The notes: generated from the sequence alone by a model not told the origin. A stretch of 64,000 bases of DNA from Streptomyces collinus (GCF_031348265.1 NZ_CP133771.1:8122001-8186000), one strand, 5' to 3'; positions 18,190 through 27,577 are shown, counted from the stretch's first letter. A program made the numbers and translations.

Positions 18190-18945
18190 TCACCCGTTCA
18201 CGAGGGGCTCCGGCGCTGCCGTTGCGGCGTCGTCCAGCTCGCCGCGCAGCGCGCCGAGGGCGAAGGCCGTCATGGACGCCAGGATCAGCAGCGCGAGCGG
18301 GCCCCAGATCGCGGGCAGGGCCCAGAACGGCCAGTCGTTGGCCGCCTGCGCCCACAGCGTCAGGACCGCCGTGCCGCCCAGTGCGACGCCGTGCCACCGC
18401 ACCATCTTCGCCGCGGTGGTGTGCCGCGGCTCGCCCCGCGCGAAGAGGGGCCACAGCCCGCCCGCGAGGGCCGCCAGGCCGAACGAGGTGCAGGCCAGCG
18501 CACCGCCCAGACGGTCCTCTGGCCATCCCACCGGCCCGTCGGACGTCTGCTGCCGCCGGCCCTCGGCGTCCCGTACCTCGACGACCTGACCGTGCCAGAT
18601 CACACCGACGACCTTCTCGTCCGGCTGCATCTCGGACATCACGGGCTCGGTGCGCAGGAACGTCACCTTCCAGGGCTGGCCCGACGGCGGCACCAGCTCC
18701 GCCTCCGGGGACTCGCTCCGCTCACCGCGGTTCAGGGCGGCGCGCCGCACGGTGAACTGCTGCTCCCACACGCACCCCGACGCTTCCACGGGGACGGCGG
18801 CGCAGGCCGGTGCGCCGCGGTACTCCCGCTCCCGCTCCAGCGCCCCGCGGATCTGGAAGGCGGACGCCACCCCGACGCCGAGCGCCACGACCGCGAGCAG
18901 CACCCACATCACGGACCGCATGACCCCGTGCCCCGACGACCCCAC
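18190..18945 (-). CDS. Membrane protein of unknown function
   Basis: 251 residues from GTG 18945 (GGAGG about 13 nt upstream); ATG 18921 is the alternative. One N-terminal membrane segment (about 13-31) is followed by an extracytoplasmic domain with two cysteines ('APACAAVPVEASGCVWEQQF'). Three further segments follow at about 153-172, 185-203 and 210-232. The arrangement recalls DUF3592-type proteins, but I cannot assign a family. It ends 4 nt from the convergent exporter gene. Confidence 0.65.
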   Translation of the reverse strand: MGSSGHGVMRSVMWVLLAVVALGVGVASAFQIRGALEREREYRGAPACAAVPVEASGCVWEQQFTVRRAALNRGERSESPEAELVPPSGQPWKVTFLRTEPVMSEMQPDEKVVGVIWHGQVVEVRDAEGRRQQTSDGPVGWPEDRLGGALACTSFGLAALAGGLWPLFARGEPRHTTAAKMVRWHGVALGGTAVLTLWAQAANDWPFWALPAIWGPLALLILASMTAFALGALRGELDDAATAAPEPLVNG

Positions 18946-18997
18946 CGTGCCTCATCCCCCTCCGCGGACGGAAACCCGCGGAGCATTGGAACACGCC

Positions 18998-20659
18998 TCA
19001 GGTGCCGGTGTGGACCCGCCGGCCGTCGACGAAGGTCTCCAGGACCCGGGTGGCGGCGATCTCCTCGGGCGGTCCCGCGAACGGGTCGCGGTCGAGGACG
19101 ACGAGGTCGGCCGCCTTGCCGACGGTGATGCTGCCGGTGGTGGCGTCGAGCTGGTTCACGTACGCGCTGCCCGCCGTGTACGCGGCGACGGCGGTGCCGA
19201 GGTCGATGCGCTGCTCCGGGAAGAAGGCCGGGGCGCCCCCGGGAGCCTCGGGGGAGACGCGGTTGACGGCGACATGGATGGCCTGGAGCGGGTCGGGACT
19301 GCTGACGGGCCAGTCGCTGCCGGCGGCGAGGGTCGCCCCGGCGCGCAGCAGATCCCCGAACGGGTACTGCCACGCGCCGCGTTCCGCCCCCAGGAAGGGC
19401 AGGGTCAGCTCGTCCATCTGCGGTTCGTGGGCGGCCCACAGCATCTGCAGGTTGGCGCTCGCGCCCAGCGCGCGAAAACGGGGCAGGTCGTCGGGGTGGA
19501 CGACCTGGAGGTGCGCCAGGTGGTGCCGCGTGTCGCGACGGCCGTTGACGGTCCGGGCGGACTCCACGGCGTCGAGCGCCTCGCGCACCGCGCGGTCCCC
19601 GAGCGCGTGGAAGTGCACCTGGAAGCCGTGCGCGTCCAGTTCGGTGACGTACTTCCGCAGCTCGCCCGGCTCGACGAAGCTGATGCCGCTGTTGTCCGAG
19701 GTGCACCCGCAGCCGGTCAGGTAGGGGGACAGCATGGCGGCGGTGTGGTTCTCGGCGATGCCGTCCTGCATGATCTTCACGGTCCCGGCGCGGAACCTGT
19801 CCCGGCTCAACTCCTCCCTCCTGGCGAGGAGTTCGCCGATCTGCTCGGCGCCGCGCTCACGGTCCCACCACAGGGCGCCGACGACCCGCGCGGTGAGCAG
19901 ACCCCGGTCCAGCGCCGTCAGGTACGCCGGGGCCGGGTCGGTCAGGTTGGCGTACGTGCCGACGATGGCGTCCTGCCAGGCCGTGACCCCGCGGGAGTGC
20001 AGCACGGCCTGGGCACGCAGCAGACCGGCGAGCTGCTCCTCCGGCGTGGGGTCCGGCACCAGCTTGCCGACCAGGTGGACCGCGCCCTCCTGGAGCATCC
20101 CGGTGGGGTTGCCCGCGGCGTCGCGCTCGATCCGGCCGTCGACCGGATCGGGCGTCCGGGCGTCGATGCCCGCGCGTTCCAGGGCCCGGCTGTTGACCCA
20201 GGCGCCGTGGTGGTCGCGGTTGGGCAGGAAGACGGGGCGGTCCGGGACGACCGCGTCGAGGGCGGCGGCCGTGGGGGAGCCGCCGGGGAACGCCTCCAGG
20301 GACCAGCCGCCCCCGGTGATCCACTCGACGTCCGGGTGCTCCTTCGCGTACACCCCGATCCTGCGCAGGTACTCGCCCGCGTCGACGGTGTCGGCGAGAT
20401 GGCACAGGCCGAGTTCGAGGCCCGCGCCCATCGGATGGACATGGGCGTCCTGGAAGCCCGGCAGCAGCAGCTTCCCGGCCAGGTCGACGACCTCGGTGCG
20501 CGGCCCGGTCAGCTCGCGCACCTCGTCGTGGCCGACGGCGACGATCCGCCCGCCGCGCACGGCCACCGACGTGGCGCGGCTGCGGGCCGGGTCGACGGTG
20601 TGCACCGGACCGCCGGTCAGGACGAGGTCCGCGGGTCCCTGGGCAGGGGGGTGTGACAT
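18998..20659 (-). CDS. YtcJ-like metal-dependent amidohydrolase
   Basis: 553 residues from ATG 20659 (TTGGAG 9 nt upstream). It has the amidohydrolase layout: a beta-sandwich N-terminus, the metal ligands 'GFQDAHVHPMG', the catalytic region 'RAGTVKIMQDGIAENHTAAM', 'FQVHFHALGDRAVREALDAV', 'HHLAHLQVVHPDD', and a late Asp in 'LAAGSDWPVSSPDPL'. YtcJ-type enzymes hydrolyse amide or related bonds with one or two metals. It is the second gene of an operon with the permease that starts upstream at 22177, 21 nt apart. Uptake and hydrolysis of an amide or N-acyl amino compound is therefore likely, but inferred. Confidence 0.85.
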   Translation of the reverse strand: MSHPPAQGPADLVLTGGPVHTVDPARSRATSVAVRGGRIVAVGHDEVRELTGPRTEVVDLAGKLLLPGFQDAHVHPMGAGLELGLCHLADTVDAGEYLRRIGVYAKEHPDVEWITGGGWSLEAFPGGSPTAAALDAVVPDRPVFLPNRDHHGAWVNSRALERAGIDARTPDPVDGRIERDAAGNPTGMLQEGAVHLVGKLVPDPTPEEQLAGLLRAQAVLHSRGVTAWQDAIVGTYANLTDPAPAYLTALDRGLLTARVVGALWWDRERGAEQIGELLARREELSRDRFRAGTVKIMQDGIAENHTAAMLSPYLTGCGCTSDNSGISFVEPGELRKYVTELDAHGFQVHFHALGDRAVREALDAVESARTVNGRRDTRHHLAHLQVVHPDDLPRFRALGASANLQMLWAAHEPQMDELTLPFLGAERGAWQYPFGDLLRAGATLAAGSDWPVSSPDPLQAIHVAVNRVSPEAPGGAPAFFPEQRIDLGTAVAAYTAGSAYVNQLDATTGSITVGKAADLVVLDRDPFAGPPEEIAATRVLETFVDGRRVHTGT

Positions 20660-20680
20660 CGGGGTGAACTCCAAGGAGGG

Positions 20681-22177
20681 TCAGACCGCCGTGCGGTCCA
20701 TCGGCAGGGTGAGGGCTTCGGCGTCGGTGCCGCGCCCGGTGGTGAAGTAGGACGAGCGCCGGACGTACTTGGCCACGGCGGCCATGACGAGACCGGCGAG
20801 CACGATCACGGCGGGCAGCGAGAACATGAACCAGCCGTTGTCCGGGCTCAGTTCGAAGTGATCGCTCATCGTGAGGTAGGAGTATCCGAGGTAGACGCCC
20901 AGGCCCAGCAGCACCAGCCCGGACAGGGCGGGCACGACGACGGCGAGCAGTGCCTCGCGCGGGCCCTCGTGCCGAGCGGCGCGGAAGCGCACGGCGCAGG
21001 CGAGCGCGGTCAGGCCGTAGTAGAGGGCCACGATCAGGCCGATGGCGTTGACGGCGGCCAGCAGCATGTCGCTCAGCTTGGGGATCGCGAAGGCGAGCAC
21101 GGCGATCACGGCGGCGACGGACATCACGACGACCGTCCCGGCGGCCGGAGTGCCGTAGCGCGGGTGGACCCGGGTCCACAGCGGGCCCATGGTGCGGTCG
21201 CGGCCCATGGCGAGCAGGCCGCGCGCCGTGGGGATCAAGGTGGCCTGCACCGAGGCGACGGCGGAGAACATCAGGGCGAGCAGGGGCAGGGTGGCCCAGG
21301 GCTCGGCGGCCAGCTTCTCCCCGAGGTAGCCGAGGGCCTGCGGGCCGTTGCGGACGAGTTCGGCCAGGCTCATCTCCCGCTGGAAGGCCACCGACGCAAA
21401 GAGGAACAGGCCGAGCATCGCGAACAGGGCGATGAGTCCACCCCGCGCCGAGTCGCCCGGGTTCTTCGTCTCCTCGGTGACGCTGAACGCCGCGTCCCAG
21501 CCCCAGAAGAAGAACACCGCGAGGACCATGCCCTGGGCGAAGGCGGTGCCGCTGGAGATCTCGAACGGGTTGAACCACGACAGGGAGACCGCGTGGTCGC
21601 CGGTGACCAGGGCCCAGCCGCAGAAGCCGAGCAGCACCGCGTACTCGAAGACCAGCAGCCCGAACTGGAACCGGGTCGCGCCCCGGACGCCCCTGACCGC
21701 CAGGGCGGTCAGGGCGAGCAGGATCACCAGCCCGACTGCCGTGCAGACGCCGGTGGACGTCGGATCGAGGGCGATGCCGGCCAGGCTGTGCAGGCCGGCC
21801 TTGTTGGCGAAGGCCAGCACCACCGAGCCCATGATCGCGCTGGTGTAGGCGCAGAAGATGACCGAGCCGACCAGCGTCACCCAGCCGGTCAGGAAGCCGG
21901 GCCAGGGCCCGAGGGATCTGCCGACCCAGGTGTAGCCGTTGCCGCAGTTGGGTTCGGAGCGGTTGAGACGGGCGTAGGCGAGGGCGATGCCCAGCACCGG
22001 CAGGAACGCCAGCAGCAGGAGCGCCGGGGCCTGCAGGCCCACGATGGTGGCGATCGTGCCCATGCCGATGGCGATGCTGGTGGTGGCCGCGGTGCTGGAC
22101 GCGGCGATGGCGACGCCGTCGACGACGCCGAGGGAACGGCGCAGTGCGGGGCGTGGCGAGGGCGGTGCGGAGGACAT
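20681..22177 (-). CDS. APC-family amino acid/amine permease
   Basis: 498 residues with about 12-13 membrane segments. The N-terminal block 'LGVVDGVAIAASSTAATTSI', 'PNCGNGYTWVGRSLGPWPGF' and 'FFFWGWDAAFSVTEETKNPG' are typical of APC transporters near the YjeH/glutamate:GABA branch. The start at 22177 follows GAGGAG by 6 nt. It precedes the amidohydrolase in the same operon and is divergent from a TetR regulator, with a palindrome between them. Likely imports the hydrolase's substrate; identity unknown. Confidence 0.85.
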   Translation of the reverse strand: MSSAPPSPRPALRRSLGVVDGVAIAASSTAATTSIAIGMGTIATIVGLQAPALLLLAFLPVLGIALAYARLNRSEPNCGNGYTWVGRSLGPWPGFLTGWVTLVGSVIFCAYTSAIMGSVVLAFANKAGLHSLAGIALDPTSTGVCTAVGLVILLALTALAVRGVRGATRFQFGLLVFEYAVLLGFCGWALVTGDHAVSLSWFNPFEISSGTAFAQGMVLAVFFFWGWDAAFSVTEETKNPGDSARGGLIALFAMLGLFLFASVAFQREMSLAELVRNGPQALGYLGEKLAAEPWATLPLLALMFSAVASVQATLIPTARGLLAMGRDRTMGPLWTRVHPRYGTPAAGTVVVMSVAAVIAVLAFAIPKLSDMLLAAVNAIGLIVALYYGLTALACAVRFRAARHEGPREALLAVVVPALSGLVLLGLGVYLGYSYLTMSDHFELSPDNGWFMFSLPAVIVLAGLVMAAVAKYVRRSSYFTTGRGTDAEALTLPMDRTAV

Positions 22178-22248
22178 GAAGGGCTCCTCGGGGGAGAGGT
22201 GGGAAGAGCCGCGCGGGACTGTGATGGAACATCCGGTGTCCACATTGG

Positions 22249-22263
22249 GTCAACCCTGTTGAC
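22249..22263. promoter_or_regulatory. Palindrome in the permease/TetR divergent promoter region
   Basis: GTCAAC-CCT-GTTGAC, perfect 6-bp arms with a 3-bp centre. It lies 72 bp before the permease start and about 100 bp before the TetR start. This position and symmetry suit a TetR operator controlling both directions; it is the only clear dyad in the gap. Confidence 0.5.
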
Positions 22264-22363
22264 GTAAGGCGACGGGGGCCGTTCACTGCGTCACGTGAGG
22301 AACCGTCCGTGCGCGGGGCTCCGCCGCTGCGCGAAACCGTGTGCGAGGAGAGGAGTCCCGGTC

Positions 22364-23065
22364 ATGACCACCCGTGTCCCGCAGGAACGCCGGCGTCGCC
22401 GGCCGACCCGTTCGGGGGTCCTGCTGTCGGAGGACCTGATCGTGGAGACCGCGTTGCGGCTCATCGGCGAGCACGGGCCCGAGGCGCTGAGCGTGCGCCG
22501 GCTCGGCGCGGCCCTGGGCTGCGACCCGACCGCGCTCTACCGCTACTTCCACGACACCGACGACCTCGTGCTCGCCATCGCCGACCGGATCATCGGCGAC
22601 GCTATGGCCGGCTTCACGGCCGGGGACGACTGGGTGGCCTCGCTGCGCGAGGTGGCCCTCAGGGTCCGCGCGGGCTACCTCGCCCATCCCCGCGCGGCGG
22701 CCATGGCGGCCCACCGCGTGACCCGGCGCCGGAACGAGATCGCCGCCGTGGAGACGGGCATCGGCCTGCTGCTCACGGCGGGCTTCCCACCGGCCGACGC
22801 CGCACGGCTCTACCTGGCCTTCATCGACACCGTGCTCAGTCACGCCGCCACGGAGGCCGCGTTCCACGCTCTCCCACCGCAGCAGCGCGAGGCCGACCAC
22901 CGGTCGTGGCGGGACGTCTACCAGGACCTCGATCCGGCGGCGTACCCGTCCCTGACCATGGTCCGCCGGGAGCTGCCCGCGATGGCGGACAGCTCCTTCG
23001 AACCGGCGGTGGACCTCCTGCTGGAGGCCCTGGCGGCCCGGGCGCGGGCCCTCAAACGGAGGTGA
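22364..23065 (+). CDS. TetR-family transcriptional regulator
   Basis: 233 residues from ATG 22364 (GAGGAGAGGAG upstream). The helix-turn-helix is 'ALSVRRLGAALGCDPTALYR' with 'YFHDTDDLVLAIADRI' after it; the C-terminal ligand domain resembles TetR_C (about 85-225). It is transcribed divergently from the permease/amidohydrolase operon and probably represses it through the dyad at 22249-22263. Ligand unknown; the transported compound is the obvious candidate. Confidence 0.85.
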   Translation: MTTRVPQERRRRRPTRSGVLLSEDLIVETALRLIGEHGPEALSVRRLGAALGCDPTALYRYFHDTDDLVLAIADRIIGDAMAGFTAGDDWVASLREVALRVRAGYLAHPRAAAMAAHRVTRRRNEIAAVETGIGLLLTAGFPPADAARLYLAFIDTVLSHAATEAAFHALPPQQREADHRSWRDVYQDLDPAAYPSLTMVRRELPAMADSSFEPAVDLLLEALAARARALKRR

Positions 23066-23074
23066 GCGCCTGCG

Positions 23075-24889
23075 CTACAGCACCTCGGCCCGCCCCGGGG
23101 TGTCGTCCAGGAAGCCGCCCGACTGGTGCTGCCACAGTTTCGCGTAGGCACCCCCGTTCGCGAGCAGCTCCTGATGGGTGCCCTGCTCGACGATCCGGCC
23201 GCGGTCGAGGACGACGAGCTGGTCCATGCCGGCGACCGTGCTCAGCCGGTGCGCCACCACCAGCGCGGTCCGCCCGTCCATGAGCCGCCACAGGGCCTCC
23301 TGGACCAGCAGTTCGCTCTCGGAGTCCAGCGCGCTGGTCGCCTCGTCGAGCAGCAGGATCGGCGCGTCGCGCAGGATCGCCCGGGCGAGGGCGACCCGCT
23401 GGCGCTGCCCGCCGGACAGCTTGACGCCCCGCTCGCCGACCATGGTGTCGAAGCCGTCCGGCAACGCGTCGGCGAACTCGGTGACATGGGCCGCCTCGGC
23501 CGCCCGGCGGATCTCAGCGTCGGTGGCGTCCGGCCGGGCGAAGGCGATGTTGTCCCGCAGCGTGCGGTGGAACATCGCCGGGTCCTGCGGCACGTACGCG
23601 ATGCGCCTGCGCAGGTCCGCCTGACGCACCCGGCTGATGTCCTGGCCGCCGACCAGGATGCGGCCGCCGTCGATGTCGGTCATCCGCAGCAGCAGCCGGG
23701 TGAGCGAGGTCTTGCCGCCGCCGGACCGGCCCACGAGGCCGATCTTCGCCCCGCTCGGCACGGTCAGGTCGAGCCCCTCGAAGAGCGGCCGGCCGCCCCG
23801 GTGCGCGAAGGTCACCTTCTCGAAGCGGACGTCGGCCGCCCGGGCCCGCAGTGGCTCCGGTGCCGGCGGGTCGAGCACCGTCGGCGGGGTCAGGAGCAGC
23901 TCGGTGAACTGCGCGGCCTCCGTCATCGAGCTCTCCAGCCGGCGGTATATCTGGTTGAACTCGAACATGATGCGGGTCGCGTTGTTGTAGTAGGCGAAGG
24001 CCACCACGATGGCCTCCACGCCGTGCGCACCGCCGGCCAGCGTCACCGCGAGCAGCAGGCCCATCGCGTTGGTGAGGACGGACATCGGCGCGACCAGCGT
24101 GTCGATGCGCAGGTTGCCGTAGTCCCACGACCGCATGGTGAGCCGGCGTGACACCGCGACCCGGGACCGGTGTTCGGCGGCCTCGCGCTCCTCCGCGGCG
24201 AACGCCCGCACGGTGTCCATGTTCATCAGGCTGTCGGCGACATGGCCCGACACCCGCGCGATCGCCTCCTCGCGCCGGTCGACGAGTGCCTGCCGGCGCC
24301 GGATGAGCGGCACCACCAGCACCGCCGTCAGGGCGATCATCACCAGCAGACCGACGACGAGCAGCGGTTCGTAACGCCACAGCACCACCGCGCCGAACAC
24401 CAGGGGCACGAAGCTCCCCACGATCTGGAACGTCAGTGTGTCGACGAACTGCTCGAACCGGGAGGCGAAGCTGAGGACCCTCTTGGTCAGCGAGCCGGCG
24501 AAGTTGTCATGGAAGAACGTGGCGTCCTTGGCGAACAGTTCGTCCATGCCGATCACGTAGAGGTGCTCGATGCCCAGGGCGTCGAGACGGTTGAGGCAGT
24601 GCAGGGCGACGCGCCACAGTGCCTCCGCGGTCAGCAGGACGCCGGCGAAGGCGAGCACGTACGGCAGTGTCGAACCGGCCGTCACGTCCTCGTTCCCGGC
24701 GATGTCGCCGACGAGCTTGGCGACGATCAGCGGCGCAACGTAGTTGATCCCGATGTTGCCCAGCGCCGAGAGCAGCATCGCGGGAGCCGTCCACCGGCGG
24801 AGCCGGGACAACTCCCGTCCGTAGTGGCGAAGCGCGAGAAGCACCGAGCGCCTGCCCGGTAAAACCCTGTGTGTTTCCGGCGTTTCCAT
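23075..24889 (-). CDS. ABC exporter half-transporter (membrane and ATPase fused)
   Basis: 604 residues. An N-terminal six-segment transmembrane domain (about 30-330) is fused to an ATPase (about 365-590). The ATPase has Walker A 'GLVGRSGGGKTSLTRLLL', Q-loop 'YVPQDPAMFHRTLRDNIAFA', signature 'VKLSGGQRQRVALARAIL' and Walker B 'ILLLDEATSALDSE', then 'VVAHRLSTV'. It will act as a dimer exporting lipids, drugs or peptides. The preceding TetR gene ends 9 nt away but converges on it. Substrate not predictable. Confidence 0.9.
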   Translation of the reverse strand: METPETHRVLPGRRSVLLALRHYGRELSRLRRWTAPAMLLSALGNIGINYVAPLIVAKLVGDIAGNEDVTAGSTLPYVLAFAGVLLTAEALWRVALHCLNRLDALGIEHLYVIGMDELFAKDATFFHDNFAGSLTKRVLSFASRFEQFVDTLTFQIVGSFVPLVFGAVVLWRYEPLLVVGLLVMIALTAVLVVPLIRRRQALVDRREEAIARVSGHVADSLMNMDTVRAFAAEEREAAEHRSRVAVSRRLTMRSWDYGNLRIDTLVAPMSVLTNAMGLLLAVTLAGGAHGVEAIVVAFAYYNNATRIMFEFNQIYRRLESSMTEAAQFTELLLTPPTVLDPPAPEPLRARAADVRFEKVTFAHRGGRPLFEGLDLTVPSGAKIGLVGRSGGGKTSLTRLLLRMTDIDGGRILVGGQDISRVRQADLRRRIAYVPQDPAMFHRTLRDNIAFARPDATDAEIRRAAEAAHVTEFADALPDGFDTMVGERGVKLSGGQRQRVALARAILRDAPILLLDEATSALDSESELLVQEALWRLMDGRTALVVAHRLSTVAGMDQLVVLDRGRIVEQGTHQELLANGGAYAKLWQHQSGGFLDDTPGRAEVL

Positions 24890-25113
24890 CCCACCCCTGT
24901 GTCGTCCTGTGGCCGCCCGCAGCGCCGCGCGTGCGGGCAGGGGCCATCACCGCAACGGATGCGTGAGGTTTCGGGTCGAGTCCGGAAGTGTCCCGCGATA
25001 CCGACCGTCGAGTCCAAGCGTTTTCCGGCCGGGCGGTGGTGTGCGGGGAGCGCCAAGGGGCACGCCGGGCGGGCCGGGGGGAGCGGTCGCCGCCCCCGGG
25101 CGTGCCGTGCGGT

Positions 25114-25446
25114 TCAGGACGCGGCGCTGGAGTCCGGCCGAAGCGTGAAGACCTGGTCGAGACCGACGAGGGTGAGGACGCGCATGAGGTTCGCCGGTAC
25201 GGCGGCCAGGACGACGTCGGCCCCGGCGGCCAGCGCGTGCTGGCGGGCGGCGAGGAGCGCGGTGATGCCCGAGGAGTCGCAGAACTCCAGTCCGGACAGG
25301 TCGAGGACCAGGCACTGCCCCGGTGACAGGGAGAGCTGGTCGAGCCTGCCCCGCAGGACGGGGGCCTGGTCGTAGTCCAGGTCGCCGGCCACGTGAAGAA
25401 CGGGGCCGGTCGCGGTGTCGTGCTGTCTGACGGTGAGCGGGTTCAT
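25114..25446 (-). CDS. STAS-domain anti-anti-sigma factor (RsbV-like)
   Basis: 110 residues, one STAS domain. The phosphorylation loop reads 'LDLSGLEFCDSSGITALLAA', with Ser58-Ser59 before Gly60 as the expected kinase target. When dephosphorylated, such proteins bind an anti-sigma kinase and free its sigma factor. The ATG at 25446 overlaps the stop of the upstream PP2C phosphatase (TGATG), so phosphatase and substrate are made together. No RsbW-type kinase or sigma factor gene follows; these must be elsewhere. Confidence 0.9.
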   Translation of the reverse strand: MNPLTVRQHDTATGPVLHVAGDLDYDQAPVLRGRLDQLSLSPGQCLVLDLSGLEFCDSSGITALLAARQHALAAGADVVLAAVPANLMRVLTLVGLDQVFTLRPDSSAAS

Positions 25447-26765
25447 CAGGTGTGACTCGTTACGGTGCCTGTGGAGGAAGGGACGGCGGGAACGCCGAGC
25501 GCGAGCAGCGCGGTGTCGTCGTCCAGACCGTCGCCGAAACTCTCCAGCAGCCCGGTCAGGGCGGTGATCACCTCGTGCGGCGCGCCCGGCGCGTGGTCGG
25601 TGGCGAAGGCGTGCAGGGCGTCCTCGCCGTACAGGTCGTTCCGGCCGGGGCCGGTGCGGGCCTCGGTGAGGCCGTCGGTGTAGAGCACGACCGTGTCGCC
25701 GGGGCCGAGGACGGTCTCTGCGGTGCCGATCGGCGCGCCGGGGACGACGCCTATGAGCAGGCCGCCCGGGGTGGGCAGGTACTCGGCGCGGCCGTCGGAG
25801 CGCAGGACGAGCGCCGGCGGGTGGCCGCCGGAGGCGAGGCGCACCACCGTCCGCCCGTGTTCACCGACCGGCTCGATGATCCCGACGATGCAGGTGCAGT
25901 ACCGGGGGTTGCCGTCGCCGGTGTACCGCTCGTGCAGGACGGCGTTCAGCGTGGCCAGGGCCGAGGCCGGGTCCGGGTCGTGGTGGGCCGCGGCGCGCAG
26001 AGTGTAACGGGTCAGCGAGGTGAGGGAGGCCGCCTCGGGGCCCTTGCCGCACACGTCGCCGAGGAAGAACACCCACCGGTCGCCGACGACCGGGAACAGG
26101 TCGTAGAAGTCGCCGCCGAGCTGGTCCGGCGAGGCCGTGTGGTAGTGGACGGCCGTCTCCAGGCCCGGTACCGCGGGCAGCGAGTCGGGCACGAGGGAAC
26201 GCTGCAGCACGGCGAGCGCGTCGGCCAGCCTGGCCCGGTCCGCCTCGGCCTGCCGCCGGGCCTCGTCCGCCTCGGCGCGGGCCCGCTCGGCCTCCTCCCG
26301 GCGGCGCAGGAGCTCCCGCTCGTAGGCGCGGCGGTCCGAGGCGTCGAAGACGGTGATCCGGATCAGCAGCGGCTCGCCCTCGGTGCCGTGCTTGACCACC
26401 GCGGAGACCAGCACCGGCAGCCGGCCACCGCCCTGGCGTCGCATCTCCAGGGCGATGCCCCGCAGTTCGCCCTGCATGCGCAGCAGCGGAGCGAAGTGCG
26501 TCTCGTGGTACAGCTTCCCGCCGATGGTGAGCAGGTCCGTGAAGTGCTTGCGGCCCACCACGGCCTCACGGCCCAGGCCGAGCCACTCCAGCAGCGTGGT
26601 GTTGATCTTGGCGATGGTGCCGTCCATCATCGTGGACAGGTAGCCGCACGGCGCGGACTCGTACAGGTCCTCCGCGCTGTCCTCCAGCAGCGCGGTGAAC
26701 GCCGCGTCCGTGCTCGCCTCGTCCCCTGTCTCCGCCGGCTCCGGCCCGCCGCCCGTACGGCACAT
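25446..26765 (-). CDS. rsbP: RsbP-like PAS-PP2C protein phosphatase
   Basis: 439 residues: an N-terminal PAS domain (about 25-150, 'CGYLSTMMDGTIAKINTTLL', 'KLYHETHFAPLLRMQGE'), a Glu/Arg/Ala-rich coiled coil (about 150-195), then a SpoIIE-type PP2C domain ('LGGDFYDLFPV', 'FFLGDVCGKGPEAASLT', 'GLDDDTALLALG'). This is the layout of Bacillus subtilis RsbP, the energy-stress phosphatase that dephosphorylates RsbV. It overlaps its neighbours on both sides by TGATG: the RsbQ-like hydrolase before it (26765) and the STAS protein after it (25446). Function inferred from architecture and coupling. Confidence 0.85.
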   Translation of the reverse strand: MCRTGGGPEPAETGDEASTDAAFTALLEDSAEDLYESAPCGYLSTMMDGTIAKINTTLLEWLGLGREAVVGRKHFTDLLTIGGKLYHETHFAPLLRMQGELRGIALEMRRQGGGRLPVLVSAVVKHGTEGEPLLIRITVFDASDRRAYERELLRRREEAERARAEADEARRQAEADRARLADALAVLQRSLVPDSLPAVPGLETAVHYHTASPDQLGGDFYDLFPVVGDRWVFFLGDVCGKGPEAASLTSLTRYTLRAAAHHDPDPASALATLNAVLHERYTGDGNPRYCTCIVGIIEPVGEHGRTVVRLASGGHPPALVLRSDGRAEYLPTPGGLLIGVVPGAPIGTAETVLGPGDTVVLYTDGLTEARTGPGRNDLYGEDALHAFATDHAPGAPHEVITALTGLLESFGDGLDDDTALLALGVPAVPSSTGTVTSHT

Positions 26766-27577
26766 CACTTCAGGGACTCCAGGAAATCGAGGATCGCCCC
26801 GGTGGTGGCCTGCGGCGCGCTGAGCTGCGGGCAGTGCCCGGTGGCGTCGAGCGTGACCAGACGGGAGCCGGGGACCGCCCCGTGCACATAGGCGCCGACC
26901 TCGCGGGGCGCGATGGCGTCCTGCTCGCACTCCAGCACGAGGGTCGGCACGGACACACCCTTGAGGTCCTCGCGGCTGTCGGTGAGGAACGTCGTACGGG
27001 CGAAGACACGGGCGATGTCGGGGTCGGTGGCGCAGAAGCTGTTGGTCAGCTCCTGGCCCAGCTCCGGCCGCTCCGGGTTGCCCATGATCACCGGGGCCAT
27101 GGCGGACGACCAGCCCAGGTAGTTGGCCTCCAGGGAGGCGAGCAGCTCGTCGATGTCCTCCGTGCTGAAGCCGCCGCGGTAGCCCTCGTCGTCGATGTAG
27201 CAGGGCGAGGGCGTCACCATCACGAGCGCCCCGATCCGCTCCGGCGCCGCCTGCGCCGCCAGCACCCCGACCATGGCACTCACCGAGTGCCCCACGAACA
27301 CCGCCTGCCGCAGGTCCAGCTCCTCGCAGACGTCGACGACGTCAGCGGCGTAGCCCTGGAGCGAGGAGTAGCGCTCCTCGCTCCACGCGGCGAGGTCCGA
27401 GCCGCCGGAGCCGACGTAGTCGAACAGCACCACCCGGTAGCGCTTCGCAAGCGCCGGCACCACCAGCCGCCACATGTTCTGGTCGCAGCCGAAACCGTGT
27501 GCCAGGAGCAGCACCGGCGCCCCCTCGGGGCCGGTGACGTTCACATTGTTCCTGCGGCGGATGTCCATGCTGACCAT
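26765..27577 (-). CDS. rsbQ: RsbQ-like alpha/beta hydrolase
   Basis: 270 residues, closely following B. subtilis RsbQ block by block: 'RRNNVNVTGPEGAPVLLLAH', 'GFGCDQNMWRLVVPAL', 'LFDYVGSGGSDL', 'TPSPCYIDDEGYRGGF'. The catalytic triad is visible as Ser98 (GHSVS), Asp220 (CEQDAIAP) and His248 (TGHCP). RsbQ activates the RsbP phosphatase, probably by acting on or carrying a small hydrophobic ligand; plant KAI2/D14 receptors are relatives. It is the first gene of the coupled rsbQ-rsbP-STAS unit. The start at 27577 follows GAGGTGGGAG; ATG 27568 is an alternative. Confidence 0.87.
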   Translation of the reverse strand: MVSMDIRRRNNVNVTGPEGAPVLLLAHGFGCDQNMWRLVVPALAKRYRVVLFDYVGSGGSDLAAWSEERYSSLQGYAADVVDVCEELDLRQAVFVGHSVSAMVGVLAAQAAPERIGALVMVTPSPCYIDDEGYRGGFSTEDIDELLASLEANYLGWSSAMAPVIMGNPERPELGQELTNSFCATDPDIARVFARTTFLTDSREDLKGVSVPTLVLECEQDAIAPREVGAYVHGAVPGSRLVTLDATGHCPQLSAPQATTGAILDFLESLK

